From NCBI GenBank assembly GCA_029718625.1, contig CM056380.1, positions 102,448,479 through 102,512,478 of the forward strand: DNA of 64,000 nt, written 5' to 3'. This document shows, piece after piece, positions 34,873-47,892 of the stretch. The notes under the pieces are model-generated. The model was given only the letters and a program-made list of their open reading frames with translations. It was not told the DNA's origin and made no database searches. The DNA comes from Synaphobranchus kaupii. Taxonomy: Eukaryota > Chordata > Actinopteri > Anguilliformes > Synaphobranchidae. The stretch's first letter is position 1. Every line of letters begins with the position of its first letter. A program made the position numbers and the translations under genes.

Positions 34873-35942
34873 TATATATTATATACATGTATGTCCAAAA
34901 GTATGACGCATTCACAACTTTATGTCAGCCAAAAGCATTATGTATACAGCGTTAATTTTGCCTGTGTATCCTTTGTTTTGTTCACAAACATAGCACCAAT
35001 TGCTAAACAAAAAACATGTTGGGGAAGAGATGTATTTATATATGTATATGTATATTTATGTGCGTTTTATGGTTTTTTAAGTCAGCCCAGATATCTGGTT
35101 ACACGGCCCCATTGACTTAACATGGGGGAGACAAAAACTAGCTAGCAAATATGCTAATTGAAAATTCTAAAACCACCTGCCATGAATCTTCACGCGAGCA
35201 GTTCTTTCCCCTCTGTGGTGCTGCCATAAAACAATTCAGCTCTGCACCGACAGAACAGCACAAACTGTGCTATCTTGTGACAAAGCTAGGTAGAATTTAT
35301 ATTTACTAGATTAAAAACTGTTCTCTGCCACTCTTTATGAAACACCACTTTATGAAAGTCCACCAACTATGCGTCTAGTACTAAGTTACAGCTAACGTTA
35401 TGTGACAGATAACAGTGTTAGCACCAACAACATTACAACGTTTGCTACACCGACCAGCTAAGCTAGCTAATAATGTGGCTATTTATTGGCCAGTCCGATC
35501 CATATAATTCAGTCAGTACATTGCATTACTCCAAAACAAACATAATATCCAGCTAAACCAACATAATTTGCAGGCTAGTTTCATACCGGCACCGCGGCCC
35601 ACAGTAGCTAGCTGCTAGTAGCCTGGCTGCCACCACCATCGTCTTGGACCACACACAAACAACCCCATGGCCATGGATTCCTTTGTTCAAAAACTTTGCA
35701 TGCCTTGAATGGTATTGGAAATAATGCAAGCGATCTATGCAATTAATTACTTGTTTCTTAGATGTCTGCTGTTTGCAGCTGTGCAATTCTTGCCTTGGGG
35801 TAGCCTGCTAAACTAGCGGGGGCAGCTGTCATAATTTCCAGGAATTAATTCAGTTCCAAGGTTTAGATGCAGCACCGTTACGCAATCCGAAACCGGGCGA
35901 TGTTAGCCAGCTAATTAACCAAAGCAAAAGTTGAAAAAACAT
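34873..35942. other. Intergenic, no recognisable feature
   Basis: Low-complexity TATATG stretch at about 35036-35060. The part rich in GCTAGCTA-type words (35460-35620) shows no paired ends. No gene supported. Confidence 0.4.
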
Positions 35943-35946
35943 AATC

Positions 35947-37865
35947 TGTAGAACCCGCACAGCTAGACCAATGAGGGAATAGCTGGAGGGGAAGGAGCAA
36001 CGTGTTTTTCCTCTGCTGTTGTGATGTAAACAAGAGATGTTAGTTATTTATCCTCCGTTCATGAACAGAGCACAAGTACATTTAAGAATATACTGGGTCC
36101 GTCGCCATGAGTCAGATATGAATGCGCTGCTCCATATCCCGCTTAAGACAGGCCTGAAACGGATCAGTACAATTCTTATTATTCTCCGTTCGCAAACGGG
36201 GCCATGTTGTCATCACGGATATATCCGACCTGTCGTCCAAATGTCAATATTCTAATGGGAGCATTAGAACATTCACAAAGGAGCTGAACAACACATCGAA
36301 TATATCTATGATCACAAACAGTAAGTGTAACAGTTACTATTAGTTTACTCGTAATTATCTGACTCCATATGAAACTAGAATTTACAATTTAGTTTTAATC
36401 ATGCGTGAAGCTCGGAGTGGTTACACTCGACTCTTCCTTGTGTGCCACCATTACTCAATATATGCTCCTGGGATTAGCACTATTGCCGAATCTCAGTTCG
36501 GTGGAGAACACAGAGGTTGGGGGTCTGGCCAACACAATACATGCATTATATTTTACATAGATAGTTGCGAGCCCAGGTCAGCGTGCATTTAGAGGGCTCC
36601 TTAAGGCTAATTTGACAAGAACCGACGTAGAACGTCCATGGGTTCTCTTCACATCAAATTCCCAGAACCATGCATCACCAATCCCTTTTACTGGCAGAAC
36701 TTGGCCGCCTTTCCCAACTTGGGGACTCCACATAAAGTACCACGCCACTGATCAGTTGGTCATTGGTCAGAATTGTTCCCCTGAGTATTCAGTCGTAATT
36801 TAGGCTGAAAAAGGTATAAACTGGATTAGAGTCATGGAGACCACGCAAGTTAAAATAAGAAGAATTTATTAACAGGCAGGTAGGTCATTATCTTAGAATT
36901 ATCAGTCAATTTACAGAATATAGAAATTAAGAAAAGAAAACACAGAGTAAATATCTTACCCAGCCTGCTTCAGCTACACACAGACACAGAATATGCACAG
37001 TGTGGGAAGTCGGTTACAATCTTCTTTACACAAAACACAGAGTCTGCGTGGTGTGGGAAGTCGGTTGCGATCTTCCCTACACAAAAACACAGAGTCTGCA
37101 CGGTGTGGGAGATCGGTTACGATCCTCCCAGATAGGCTTGTCTCCCTTTCTTTTATGCCAAATCACGCGTTTGAACCAGGCGGCAGTGCCATAAATCATC
37201 CTGGAGGTGTGGTCGAATCTGGAATTTAGACCCCCACCTTTGGGGGATGTTGAGTAGGGAGAGGGGAAAAGGAGATGATTACCAGAGAGGACATTCCAGT
37301 GTTATAGTTTTCCCTGAGTTGTTGAAACTATGCTTTATTAAACTCCATTTGGTATGAAATGTATCTCAATCGATTCCTTGATTTTACCGGATTACATCCA
37401 TACCAAACAGATTAACATTATTACTATTATTCACAGATTAATAGTCTTATTATGTTGCAGTTGTCATGAAAATTCCCTCCTGCTGAACCATTTTACATGC
37501 AATTCCTATTACTATTACATAAGACATAATGTAACAATATAAGGATCGCATGTGCAATGTTTGTACATTTTACCGGGTCTGTTGACCATCTCAACTGAAG
37601 TTTTTGAGTCTTAATCCAGGAGAGAAGTAAAGGGTGTAATGACAGAGGTGCCAACATGAGGGCACTGGTATTGTCCGGAGTTTTTCCCATAGGACTGACC
37701 AGGTGTGAAGCTCGGGTAGGACATTCCTTGTGCCATGACCCCTGCGCCATAACTGCCCCTAAACTCACATACACACCGATGACATAGTCCAGTTTCTCTT
37801 TATCAGTCTTTTTCCAGATGGGGACATTCTTGGGAGCGAAAGTCTGACTTTGACTCCCCTCTTAC
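35947..37865 (-). mobile_element. Solo LTR, copy C
   Basis: Complete copy of the 1.9-kb LTR, starting TGTAGAACCCG and ending CTCTTAC(A). AATC flanks both sides (35943-35946 and 37866-37869), a 4-bp duplication if the shared A is counted in the repeat. It is nearly collinear with copy A without its LINE, and with copy B. Three units of a 52-bp repeat (GTGTGGGA(A/G)(A/G)TCGGTT) lie at about 36990-37125. No internal retroelement sequence adjoins it. Confidence 0.85.
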
Positions 37866-37869
37866 AATC

Positions 37870-39921
37870 CATTAGTAGAAAAGCCAAAAAATGTAGGTGC
37901 ACTTGTCTTAGTAAGTTAGTAAACTCTGAGCCAGCTCATCAAGCGCCTCCAAAACACTGCTAAATGCAACCGCTCTGAAATCTCTTGGTGACTGAATAAT
38001 GAAATTATGAGGCTTTTAAAAATGGATGCACATAACTGTAATTGAAGTGTAATAGAACTGAAAAAGTAGCTGCCTCTTTGAGAGGTTTGAAGCAATCTGT
38101 GCCCAGTGATGAGTAGGCCTAGGCCTACATGTTGTTTGGTATACAGTAGACCAGCAAGGCTACTGAACTGTATAGCAGTCAGATATAAGAAACAATGAGT
38201 ACTGGAAATATCTGATTGTACCGAGACTTTTGCGGCTTTTAACCAAAACAAACATCCCACTTAAAACATAGGTTTTTTTTGTCATATACATGTGCAGCTC
38301 CTTGTCCTATGATAATCAAGCAAGTTGACGTGTCGAAGCAATACTTTGCTTTTCCAAATGAACTGACATACAGTATATCTGTATAATACCTGGCTCCTAT
38401 AGGATGGGTGGCCCTGTGTTTATAAAAGCCACATATTCAAAATCACGATAATGAGTTTTATATTTTTTTGACAAAAAGGGTGGGTGTGTCTAATGCACAG
38501 CATAGTAGTCTCCGGGGTTTTATGTTAATCGAGGCACAAATGGTGTTTTTTGATCATGACAGAACTTACTTGATTGGGTAGCGTGATTGAAAGAGAGTGT
38601 ACAGCCTCTTTAAGCTCTTACAATGTCATAGGTGCATCTAGGAATCGACACTCTTCTCAAGATAATTTGAGTAAACCCCACCTATAGGAATGATTAGCCG
38701 TGGGTTAAGTTGACTTGTAGAGGCTGGCACATAAAATGTCTAAAGACATTTTAACAGACTGTGAATTTGTAATAACCTATCCGTCTTTGCCTCATATCAT
38801 ATTTATGGTTGGTTTAGTTTCATTTTCTTTTAACCTAAGGGCGGGTAATCGACTAGGTCTTTCATCCCCAAGTAATGTTTTTGTCTGGTGTGATGCAGGA
38901 TAAATTCTTCCTTGGTGAAATGTATTATATTTCCCTTTTTGTATAGAAAGAAAATTGGCTCTGTCCTCTGTGGAGAAAAAATTTGTTTTTGTTAGTGCTA
39001 TACAGGATCTAATTTCCTTCTCAAGATCTTGGTAGAGATGGAAATGATATTACCAATTAAGAAACACATACTGTATTTCCCTTAGTCACCAGTAACACGC
39101 AACTAATTATTTTCAAATCTTGGTAGGATGCAACAAAACCAGATGAAGGGTTATTAAAATGCTACCAAGTGGCCTTCGGGTTATTAGAAGACAGGATCAG
39201 AAACAAACATGAGAAAATGGCAACTTGAGTCCCAGAATTAGTGATAGAGAAAGATATTGTCAATTTGTAAAAAAAATAAAATAAAATCGTGTCATACAGA
39301 GTACGTTGGGTAATTCTACCCTCCATCAATCTGAAAGTGTAATAAGGTGACAAAATTTAAATCAGTAGTAAAATTGTTATGGGCTACTAAGGAAAAGGGA
39401 AATTATTGTTTCCTTATGGGCAATCATAACAAAATTGAAATCCCCTCCTGCAACAAGGGAGCAATCAGAAAACTCCAATACTGCTCCACACATCATACAC
39501 AGAAACACTTTGCCATAGACCAATGCTGCACCATTGCAATGCTTTTTTAAACAGTTTATGGTGTTCACTAGAAATAAAAAAAGGTTCTGCTATTGTCACT
39601 CCTAAAGGAGCCATTAATTACTTTCCTGCTTGAGATATATTTACATCTTCAGTTATTTAGACCACAATAATGTGCAGAAATGTTGGCAGTTCTCGGAAAA
39701 CTGAATGCATCACAGCTCTGTCAGTCAGTGACAAATAGTGCAATTGAATCATTACTAGCTCTCCTCAGTCTCCCTGTCCTACTCTTTTCACATGTACAGG
39801 TGTGTCAGCCAGGATCCTGCTATTTGTCACGTTGCATGTTGGCAGCTGCATTCAAGTTGATGGATAAATAAATAAATTTATGCAAGTTTCTTGGAACTAA
39901 TCTTACCACACAATCTAATTC
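37870..39921. other. Intergenic, no recognisable feature
   Basis: Two kilobases of AT-rich sequence with only small chance open frames. No repeat ends or exon signatures recognised. Confidence 0.45.
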
Positions 39922-40153
39922 GGGCGGCAGTGTAGTATAATGGTTAAGGAACTGGCCTTGTAACCGAAAGGTTGCAGGTTCAATTCCCAGGTAGGAATCT
40001 GCCGTTGTGCCCTTGTACCCTTGAGCAAGGTACTTAACCTGAATCGCTTCAGTATATATCCAGCTGTATAAATGGATAATATGTAAAAAATGCTAAAAGG
40101 TTGTGTAAGTTGCTCTGGATACAAGTGTCTGCTAAATGCCTGTAATGTAATAA
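39922..40153 (+). mobile_element. tRNA-derived SINE with L2-type tail (UnaSINE-like)
   Basis: The head contains a pol III A box (TAGTATAATGGTTAAGGA) and B box (GGTTCAATTCC), typical of a tRNA-derived head. The middle is GAGCAAGGTACTTAACCTGA. The tail, GTTGCTCTGGATACAAGTGTCTGCTAAATG plus TGTAATGTAATAA, parallels the L2 tail at 25977-26030 (hairpin slightly degraded). Eel UnaSINE1 is known to borrow the UnaL2 tail in this way. It is not a functional tRNA gene: there is no cloverleaf 3-prime half. Confidence 0.85.
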
Positions 40154-41192
40154 TAGCACATTTTAAATAATTTTGCACTACTCTGAAATAATACAGATAT
40201 TTCTGAAAGCTCATTTTCATCTCCGTTTCCTGTGCGCGCATGCAAACTGGACAATGAGAAACAATGTTGCTCAGATATTTTAAAAAGATATCACTGTCTT
40301 GACTATACTTCAGCTTTAAATGAAGTTCAAGACAATGTTAACGAAAAAATGAAATGGAGCCATATGCATAAAATTCCAACTCATCCAACAGGCCACACTA
40401 TCTTTTGTAGAAACTGTAGAGTTCAGCTTCTGTATATCAGATAATTCTGCTTGATCCATTGCTGGATAACCTTGCGACATCAGATCAAACTCCTTGTATT
40501 GAGCAAGGGCTTGACTGCAGAAAGACACGAGTTAGCAGTGGAAAACACAAAACAAATACAGTCATTAATAACAAACAAGGCCACCAACTGACAAGAGGAG
40601 AAGTACAGAAATTCTGCTGAATGGAGCACTTCACATAATAACAAGCTCCTGGCAAGGACAACTTGAATGCATATATTTTAAGGTAAGCCCTGAGCTAGCA
40701 TTCTCTGTTCTGACCCGCAAATTCAATACATTCAGAAAAAGGGGGAAATAAATAAATAAAAAACATAAAACAACCAAAGTTGGCAGTGTGGTCCTTCCAC
40801 CCGTGCCCGAGAAAGGCATTGTGTAAGATCTATGTCCAACATATTGGTTGAATGCGGGTTAAATTGTGGTGAGAAAAGAGTATAATCAACTGCATCCGAT
40901 TTCAAAAGGAACATGGATGTATGGACCAGATTCCATTCCACAGTACATAATTGAACATTGTTCAGGTTAGCGATGGATGCAACTACTAACTACTACCTAT
41001 GTAGACTGTCGTGCCAACTTTCACGACTTCAGCCTTTTTGCAAAATCTGTAGCTTATGGAATTTCACCCTCTTATCAATAGCTTCTGCTCCAATTTAGGC
41101 TGATACTTAGTTGCAATAAACTCAATGACAAAATCAAATCAAGTCAAATAAAAGTGTGACAGTTTTCCAATGTTTTTCAGATTTGTCATTAC
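40154..41192. other. Intergenic, no recognisable feature
   Basis: No repeat ends or conserved coding motif seen. Confidence 0.45.
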
Positions 41193-41490
41193 CTGAGGTG
41201 CGTTCAAATTCAACGAACAGAGCCGAACGTGCGTGGCAAACATGTTTTCTTTGAACGGTTAAATTTGAACGGCTTTTTAAGAACGTTCCAAATTGTTTGC
41301 ATTACCGGTATCTTCAATTGAAATCTTCATCTGGGAAGACATTTCCCTCAGTCCACCGTCCATTTTTGTTCGCCGCAAACTACCTTTTCAGACCGTTTGC
41401 TTATGTTTGCGGCGAACACAAAGCTAACGGAAAAAAGTTTTAAATAGTTTGCAAACGTTCACAAACGCTTTGAATTTGAACACACCTCAG
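41193..41490. mobile_element. 298-bp MITE with 21-bp inverted ends
   Basis: Starts CTGAGGTGCGTTCAAATTCA and ends TGAATTTGAACACACCTCAG, inverted repeats with one mismatch. The inside is rich in GAACG/CGTTC words. No convincing target duplication, so the superfamily is open. Confidence 0.75.
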
Positions 41491-42351
41491 ATCTTGTGAT
41501 ACAGATATGACAGGAAGAATATGACAGTCCAGGATTTGGCTACAGTGGTGGTGACGATTGCCTTTCTGGTTGAGGTTTAAGGGTATACATCTGGTCCCAA
41601 AGGGTCCCATAAAATATACAGCGAATATAAAGATACACGATCACATTTTCGCCAAACTGGATGCATGCAAATACGGTTATCGGGCAGTAAAACGGAACTA
41701 CGAGGCCAGGTCTGTGGTGCATAGGATTCAGGAAAGGAGGACATTTTGATTCCACACAACTGGGCTCCACACAACAACCAAAAATCATCTTCCATGAAAA
41801 GCCCAAAAAAGACAAAAAGCGTCCTGGTCACCTGAAGGTGTAGGATTGACAATTTACTCTGGAGGGAGCGCGATGTCATCACCAGGAAATCAGTCCGATG
41901 AGATCCCGAAGGCAGGAGAAAATTAATCTCCCTGAAAACAACATGACAAAGAGCTTGTGAGGCTGATATGGGGAAACCCGAGACACAGCTGGGAACAGAG
42001 ATTGGCCATAAACAAACAGGAGTGGAGATGATTTGCCCTACATGCAAAAGTATATGAATAGTTATCCTAAGAAACATTTTATTATGTGGCTGTGATTTTT
42101 CTCCTAATTTATTAATTGAGCAATTGATATTTATTGGTGCTATGTTGCCTTTAGGGGTTCTACTTAAATTGATGACCTTTTGTTGGATATCGGGACACCA
42201 GTGCATAAGCTCATGAAATTCTCAGCACACAAATCACACCTTGTGGCATGCTATACAAATTGCGGAGGCAGAATCTCAAAATTCACTGTGAGAAAAACCA
42301 CTGTGGTTGCTCTCGACAATCCCACACATTTTCATTAGCATACATATCGAC
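41491..42351. other. Intergenic; one long frame of doubtful meaning
   Basis: A 209-codon open frame on the minus strand (41577-42206) has no recognisable motif, no splice context and no partner. I see nothing else supported. Confidence 0.4.
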
Positions 42352-42579
42352 AGCCTCATAACAAAAGTGCCTAAGTCATTTTTTGTAGTTTTGAGAAAAA
42401 GGCAAAATACTGCTGCAATTTTACGTCAATGAGTATTTATTAACTGTTTCTTAGAGTGGTTCAGCGACCTGCAGTGACTTGAGCATTTTTACACTGTTGA
42501 CGAATGATAAATCAAGTGATTTAGGCAGAAAATCTCAAAATGTCCAAAAAATGACTTAGGCACTTTTGTTATGAGGCTA
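42352..42579. mobile_element. 228-bp MITE with about 30-bp inverted ends
   Basis: Starts AGCCTCATAACAAAAGTGCC, continuing TAAGTCATTTTTTG, and ends with the exact inverse. ATCGA occurs just outside both ends (42346-42350, 42580-42584), suggesting a target duplication with one extra base on the left. Non-coding. Confidence 0.8.
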
Positions 42580-43087
42580 TCGATATAAAAGTTATTAGGA
42601 TCCTCAGAACATGCTTATGCTGTGCCCATACAATTAACTGTACACAAAAACCATGATGAATACAAATTAAACCTGCATTTCATTATGAATGCAATGTATC
42701 TGGCAGTGATCTTCAAGCCTAGTTACTCCCACTGAACACTCCATAACTCGCCTGAAGCAGAGCCAATATCTCCCATAGTCCTTTGCTCCAGTAGACAGAT
42801 GCATGGTCTATGTGTTTGTTTCCTCAGCTGAAAAAAATAGTTGTAAGACAAATACTGCAAAAAATGTCATTAGAATCAATTTGTGAAATCAATGAAAGTA
42901 AAGTGTGGTGGAGCTCTTGATTGTGAATTTTAAACACTGCCACCGTGATCCTTGTATTTTGTTACATGGATGCCTTCTCATCATTCGTAAGTGTAACATC
43001 AAATCAACAATCTGTTAAAACCGGATTATTTAAAATACAAGATCAATAAAACCACTTAACCACACAGTCACGTATATGATTGCCCCT
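42580..43087. other. Intergenic, no recognisable feature
   Basis: AT-rich, no gene or repeat end seen. Confidence 0.45.
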
Positions 43088-43090
43088 AAT

Positions 43091-44614
43091 GGTCCTCATT
43101 CATTCATGCAACATTACTAAAGATGCGCGGACGTTTACGTACGAAACAAGTCAGTACGGAAAATGTACGCTGGATTCATCAAACCGTGTGGGAAAGGCAG
43201 ATTCCTTTGTATTCCGTGCATATGCTCATACATGCTGATTCATTGTAAATGACGAGCGCGTTCACCTTATTTTGCGATTAGCATAAATCCACGCCCATTC
43301 ATTGCCTTATCTTATTGTGCAATACGAAGTTAAAATGGACCAGAAAAAGCAAAAAAAAAAAAGAATTACCTCGACACTAAAATCTAAGTTTTATTAGCAG
43401 ATGTTCATCAAGGGGAAAAACATAGTTTACTATTGTCCATTCCGGTGTCATAAACTAAATAAAGTAGCCTACATGGTAATGTAAAATACCTGGCAGGATA
43501 TAACATGCAGGAAATGCAGATCTCCTGGCAAAATGTTAAAGTTCAAGCCTTTTTGCATCAGACAAGCACATTTCCTCCATATGCCAAGCACTGGTCTTTC
43601 CTCACAGCCTGGAAATAAATAAAATAATTAATTAATTTCATAATTTTGTTGCTGTTCTGTGCATGTGAGGTAGTAGAAATCCCCAATACCCTAGTGTTAG
43701 AAAGAGGTAGGTAGGAAAATATACTCTGACACAATTTGACGGATAGCCTACCAATAAGCGACCTGTCTCTCACCGCAGCAGAATGAAGCTGTCATAGGTC
43801 CCACCAGGCAACCGGGCCAGGACGTTGAGCAATACATTTCGCATGACATATGAGCTGCAAAGATGTGATAGCCCTTTCTATTCATATATGCAAACATATA
43901 CTCGGATGGAGCCTTGAAGCTACGTTTGTGCACTAGGCCTACAGTTACAGCACCAATAACATTGGGAAGGTGGTAATTTCATGAAAACCTGAAAACGACT
44001 AACCAGCCATGCATCACTCTCAGCCAGCAGCCTATGCGTGATGTTAAAGATTCGTTCCCTCCTATGGAGCAACTCCTCCAACAGCACAAGATCAGCCATT
44101 GCAACGCTGGCTATACAGACCTGTAAGTCGTTTTATAGCAAATTTCATTCAATGGTTAAAAATGTGATTTATTAGTCTAATTAACATCATATAACATTTT
44201 TATTTAATCAATTCAGAAAAACAGTAGCCTACTGGGAGCATTAATTAAGTTATGGGTCTAATTAAATAAATTCATAGCCTACAATTGATTAATATGCTTA
44301 ATCTAAAGTGCTTGCTTTTTACAGTCATAATTATTTGCATTGTGCACTTCAAAGGATACTTTAGTCTTGCAAATTTAACTGAACCTAACATTAATTCATA
44401 GGCCTATTCTAATTTACATTCAGAAGCTACATTTAGTGACATTTTGAATTTATGGATGCAGTACGCGTGGTCCTGAGCAGGTGCAACAATTTTTTGTATG
44501 TACAAACAAATCTGAGATACGAAAACTTTGATGAATGCAAAAATATGAACAAAATTGCTATTGCGGACAATTTACGTGCAATTTCGTTCTGCTCACGTTT
44601 CATAAATGAGGCCC
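43091..44614 (-). mobile_element. Degenerate PIF/Harbinger transposon
   Basis: The ends GGTCCTCATTCAT and ATAAATGAGGCCC are imperfect inverted repeats flanked by AAT (43088-43090, 44615-44617), a 3-bp duplication. On the minus strand it keeps a recognisable piece of Harbinger (HARBI1-like) transposase at about 43773-43930. The right end matches the fragment at 5257-5570. Both the 3-bp target and the transposase agree on the superfamily. Confidence 0.75.
43773..43933 (-). pseudogene. Harbinger-type transposase relic
   Basis: Minus-strand peptides FAYMNRKGYHIFAAHM (about 43860-43910) and, after a frame change, NVLARLPGGTYDSFILLR (43773-43826). Harbinger (DDE_Tnp_4) transposases carry RKGYHS.N.Q followed by NV.AR.PG..HDS, where the D of the last motif is catalytic. 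Here that order and the D (TYDS) are kept, but the two parts lie in different frames, so the gene is dead. The rest of the transposase could not be recovered by eye. Confidence 0.7.
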
Positions 44615-44617
44615 AAT

Positions 44618-47463
44618 GTTACGAATAACTCCATGACCACTCCAGAGCAGTGTGGTAAACAGGAAGAGAAAGTGGTTTACATTTCAGTACAAACATCCAT
44701 TAAAATGCAAGTAGCATGCTCATTATTGCAAACACATATTTGCCCACAAACTAGCAGTCCGGTATTTTCTTTATATTGAACACAACTGATTCAGGGCATT
44801 ACAGAATTTTATGGGATTTGATGTGAAAGTTATTTTCCAACTTCTTCATGTGCCCTGATCCTATAGTAGGTTAGAATAGAAAAGGCACATTCTTTAGGTA
44901 ACAGGGCTTCCAGTTTTAACCCGCTGTATCAACATGCAGGAAAATCTGTGAGCCGGTGCCAAGAATTAACTTCCCTTTCTTGAATGCAAGTTCAGTGATC
45001 ATTCTGCATACATAAATAAGTGTTTTTTCTGGCCCATTATTTCCCTTTAACCTCTATTAGATATGGATATGTCTGGCTTCTCAGGCCAGCCTGCAAGTGG
45101 AAGTAAGAAGCAACAGCAGGAGCAGTGTGCCATTCGGCCGTGCAGGAACTTAATGAGACGTGCCTCGGTAATGAGATAACAAACCTGTACCAGGCTAGCC
45201 AGAAACGTAGATTACCAGGTACACGCTGTCGTAGTCTCTCCCGTCTCCACTGAGAAAGGTTTAAGAATACCTGCACAGTTACACAAAAGATGCACAGAGG
45301 CAATGCCAAAACACAACAGGTGTGACATCTCATTTGTGACAATCCAGGCTCAGACCACTGTCATTGTTAAGCTGTATTTTCACCTTAGAGAGACATCTGT
45401 CCCAAAAGGTTTTGGAGACAGTGAGGGCTGTATCAGACTGTCGGCACAGACACACACAGACGACTCCCTGCCGTGCACATCATGAAAGTTCATTTGCATT
45501 TCTCTTTATTTGGACCCGTTGTCACGGGTGACTCATGAAGAGAGAAGTGCCTCACACACAGAGATAAAATGTCTGTGGATAAGTGCCTCAAATGGCAACT
45601 TTTTTTTCAGTTTCTTTAGTATGGCAATCTAAGCTGCACCCCCCAACACCACAAGTTTATGATACCCAATAAATTCCAATTCAAAAGAGTTGGCTACTGA
45701 CAAAAGAATGATGGCATTTTTTGGAATCCGAGCTGTTGTATTAGAACATTTGTTTCTGTGCAGATAAAATGTGCTATCGAATATATGTGCATTTCTGTGC
45801 AAGTGTGTATATCATTGTTTGATTCCTATTTTATGTGCATTTGCAAAACCCTACAGGTAATAATTGGGAGCTGACACAGCTGTTTTATTATGGGCCGTCT
45901 GATATATTTGTTAGTCTAGTGCAGTCAAAGTTTTTCTGCCTTTTAAAGACACAACGGAGACACATTCATGGTTCTTTATCTGCAAAAAGTAATGCATGTC
46001 TGCCAGCGAGAGAATCCCCCCCCCCCCTAACAGCACAGAAGCTCACTGCTGTTTCTGCTTCTAATTATTCACACCTTAATGTCAGCCCAACTTTCCTGCA
46101 GATTTGCTATGACAGCTGTATACTTCTTATAATTATTTTAGAATTAGCCCCGTTCAGTTTCAACTTAAAGGTCAAGAGTGTGACAGGTGATAATGTTTGT
46201 TCCTTCCTGGCATTGCTGCCATTGACGGAACATCTTAGAAAATGAATTATCAATGTATGCAATCCTTAGCGGGGGAGGAAAAACAGTATTTGTGATTATG
46301 CAGTGATCCGTTCACGTACTCCAGTTTAAACAGCGTGTCCTTTTTTATTCTCAGTGAAGCCAATGATTCACACAGTGACAAGTGTATTATTTTATGGCAA
46401 TATGCTACATTTTTATCTTAATTTGTTTTCTCTCTCACATGTCCAGAGTACAAACGAATGTAAGGCATGTAATAAACACAGAGCCCTACTTTAAGGCTAC
46501 AAACATAGCTACAAACATAATGTTACCACAGATATAAATGGGTTTTGGTATTTTAGTGATTTAACCTATCTGGGACTTGAAAAAACTTTATTGCAGCAGT
46601 TTCTCTGAAAATTAAATATTTTATTTCAAAGCAAAGGGGTGCATAATTCTTGTCCATACATGTGCATTCATAAGAAAAACATTGGCTATAATGTGATCTC
46701 AAATTTCAATCAATTGGCCTATTACATGTCAAATATCTGGCATGTATGACACTACACTTCATGCAGTAAACTAAAGCGTGCACTACATGCAAGTACAGGT
46801 ATGCATTTATACTAAATAATTAAATTATTATATTAACAATTATTGAATTTCTTTAACCAACCCTCATCTTCTAACCACTAAAATTGCATATTAAATATAT
46901 ATTAAAAATATCAAGTTCTGATAAGATGTCTTGATATGCACTTTGGAAACTTGAGCAATACTACCACTTCATCTAACATAGTTAGTGACTTCAGCTGATT
47001 TATACCTTGAGTAGGAGGATGTAAATAATTATCAATAGAAAATATGTGTTGAATAAAATTGGGATTTTTTTTCATATATAATGTACATATGGATGGCCTT
47101 CTGTCAATAGCAATTCTTCCAGTTCTTACGGTTTTGTATTTAGGAAGCGTTGGAACCACTCCAACCTCCCCGAAACAAGAATAATCCCAAAGTCTCTATA
47201 TGAGACAATACCAAAGTCTCAATCAACCAAAACCCCAGTCAAACTTGCCTCCATGGTCCTATATCTCTGGATCTCCTCTCAATTGTCACAAATCTACCTG
47301 TTTATAGATACCTCAGTGGGGAGGTCGCACAGAAAAACAATCAGTAAACGCGGCCTAGTAACTGCTGCAGACAAACCAAGACAAACGCCTCAATAATATT
47401 CAAAGATCAACTTCAGCACGGCAGCAAGCTGGCAGCGTACATGACAGCCCGCTCTCATCCCAA
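44618..47463. other. Intergenic, no recognisable feature
   Basis: Nearly 3 kb without transposon ends. An open frame of 136 codons at 45835-46245 and one of 101 codons at 45037-45342 (minus) show no family motif. A short C run lies at 46018-46027. This may be unique sequence, but no exon could be defended. Confidence 0.4.
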
Positions 47464-47546
47464 GGCGTCATCAAGTGACGCTTTGGCAGCAGCCTACGGC
47501 GTCATCCTTTGGACGCAGAAGGAGGCGTTTTGCGTCAGCATTTGAC
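47464..47546. repeat. Cluster of GCGTCA/TGACGC inverted motifs
   Basis: Three small imperfect hairpins in about 80 bp: GCGTCA-TCAAG-TGACGC, GCGTC-ATCCTTTG-GACGC and GCGTCA-GCATT-TGACGC, in a locally GC-rich patch. Related to the perfect hairpin at 47893-47934. Function unknown. Confidence 0.6.
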
Positions 47547-47892
47547 GCACTCGGTCGCGAATTCACGAATCCTACTATGGCGAAGGCTTTGCTCATGAAT
47601 ATGCTTGGTAACCGACCGCGAGCATGCCCGCTCAGTCTTCGCCGTGTGCGCATTGATCTTTGTGAGTTTGTGATTCCCGTACCTCACCCCCAACCACTAA
47701 ACATAACCTCACAGGAGTTCACCTAACTCGGGCTCATGCCCGAACTGTTAAGGTAGTGGGCGAGCCCGACCACAGGAGTTCACGTAACTGTCTACCTGAT
47801 GAAGAAAAAAAAGCATAATATTGAAGTGCCACAACCAAAGAAAAGTTATGTGGCCACAACCGTCAATATACAATGTAAAGATCTACCTTTGG

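Noticed and set aside
39922..40000. tRNA gene
   Set aside because: A and B boxes are present, but the acceptor 3-prime half and cloverleaf are missing and a LINE-type tail follows, so it is a SINE head.
41577..42206. 209-codon open frame on the minus strand
   Set aside because: No family motif. I considered a mitochondrial or rRNA insertion from some AT-rich words but could not match any gene order or conserved block.
45835..46245. 136-codon open frame as a host exon
   Set aside because: No family motif and no clean acceptor or donor pair framing it.
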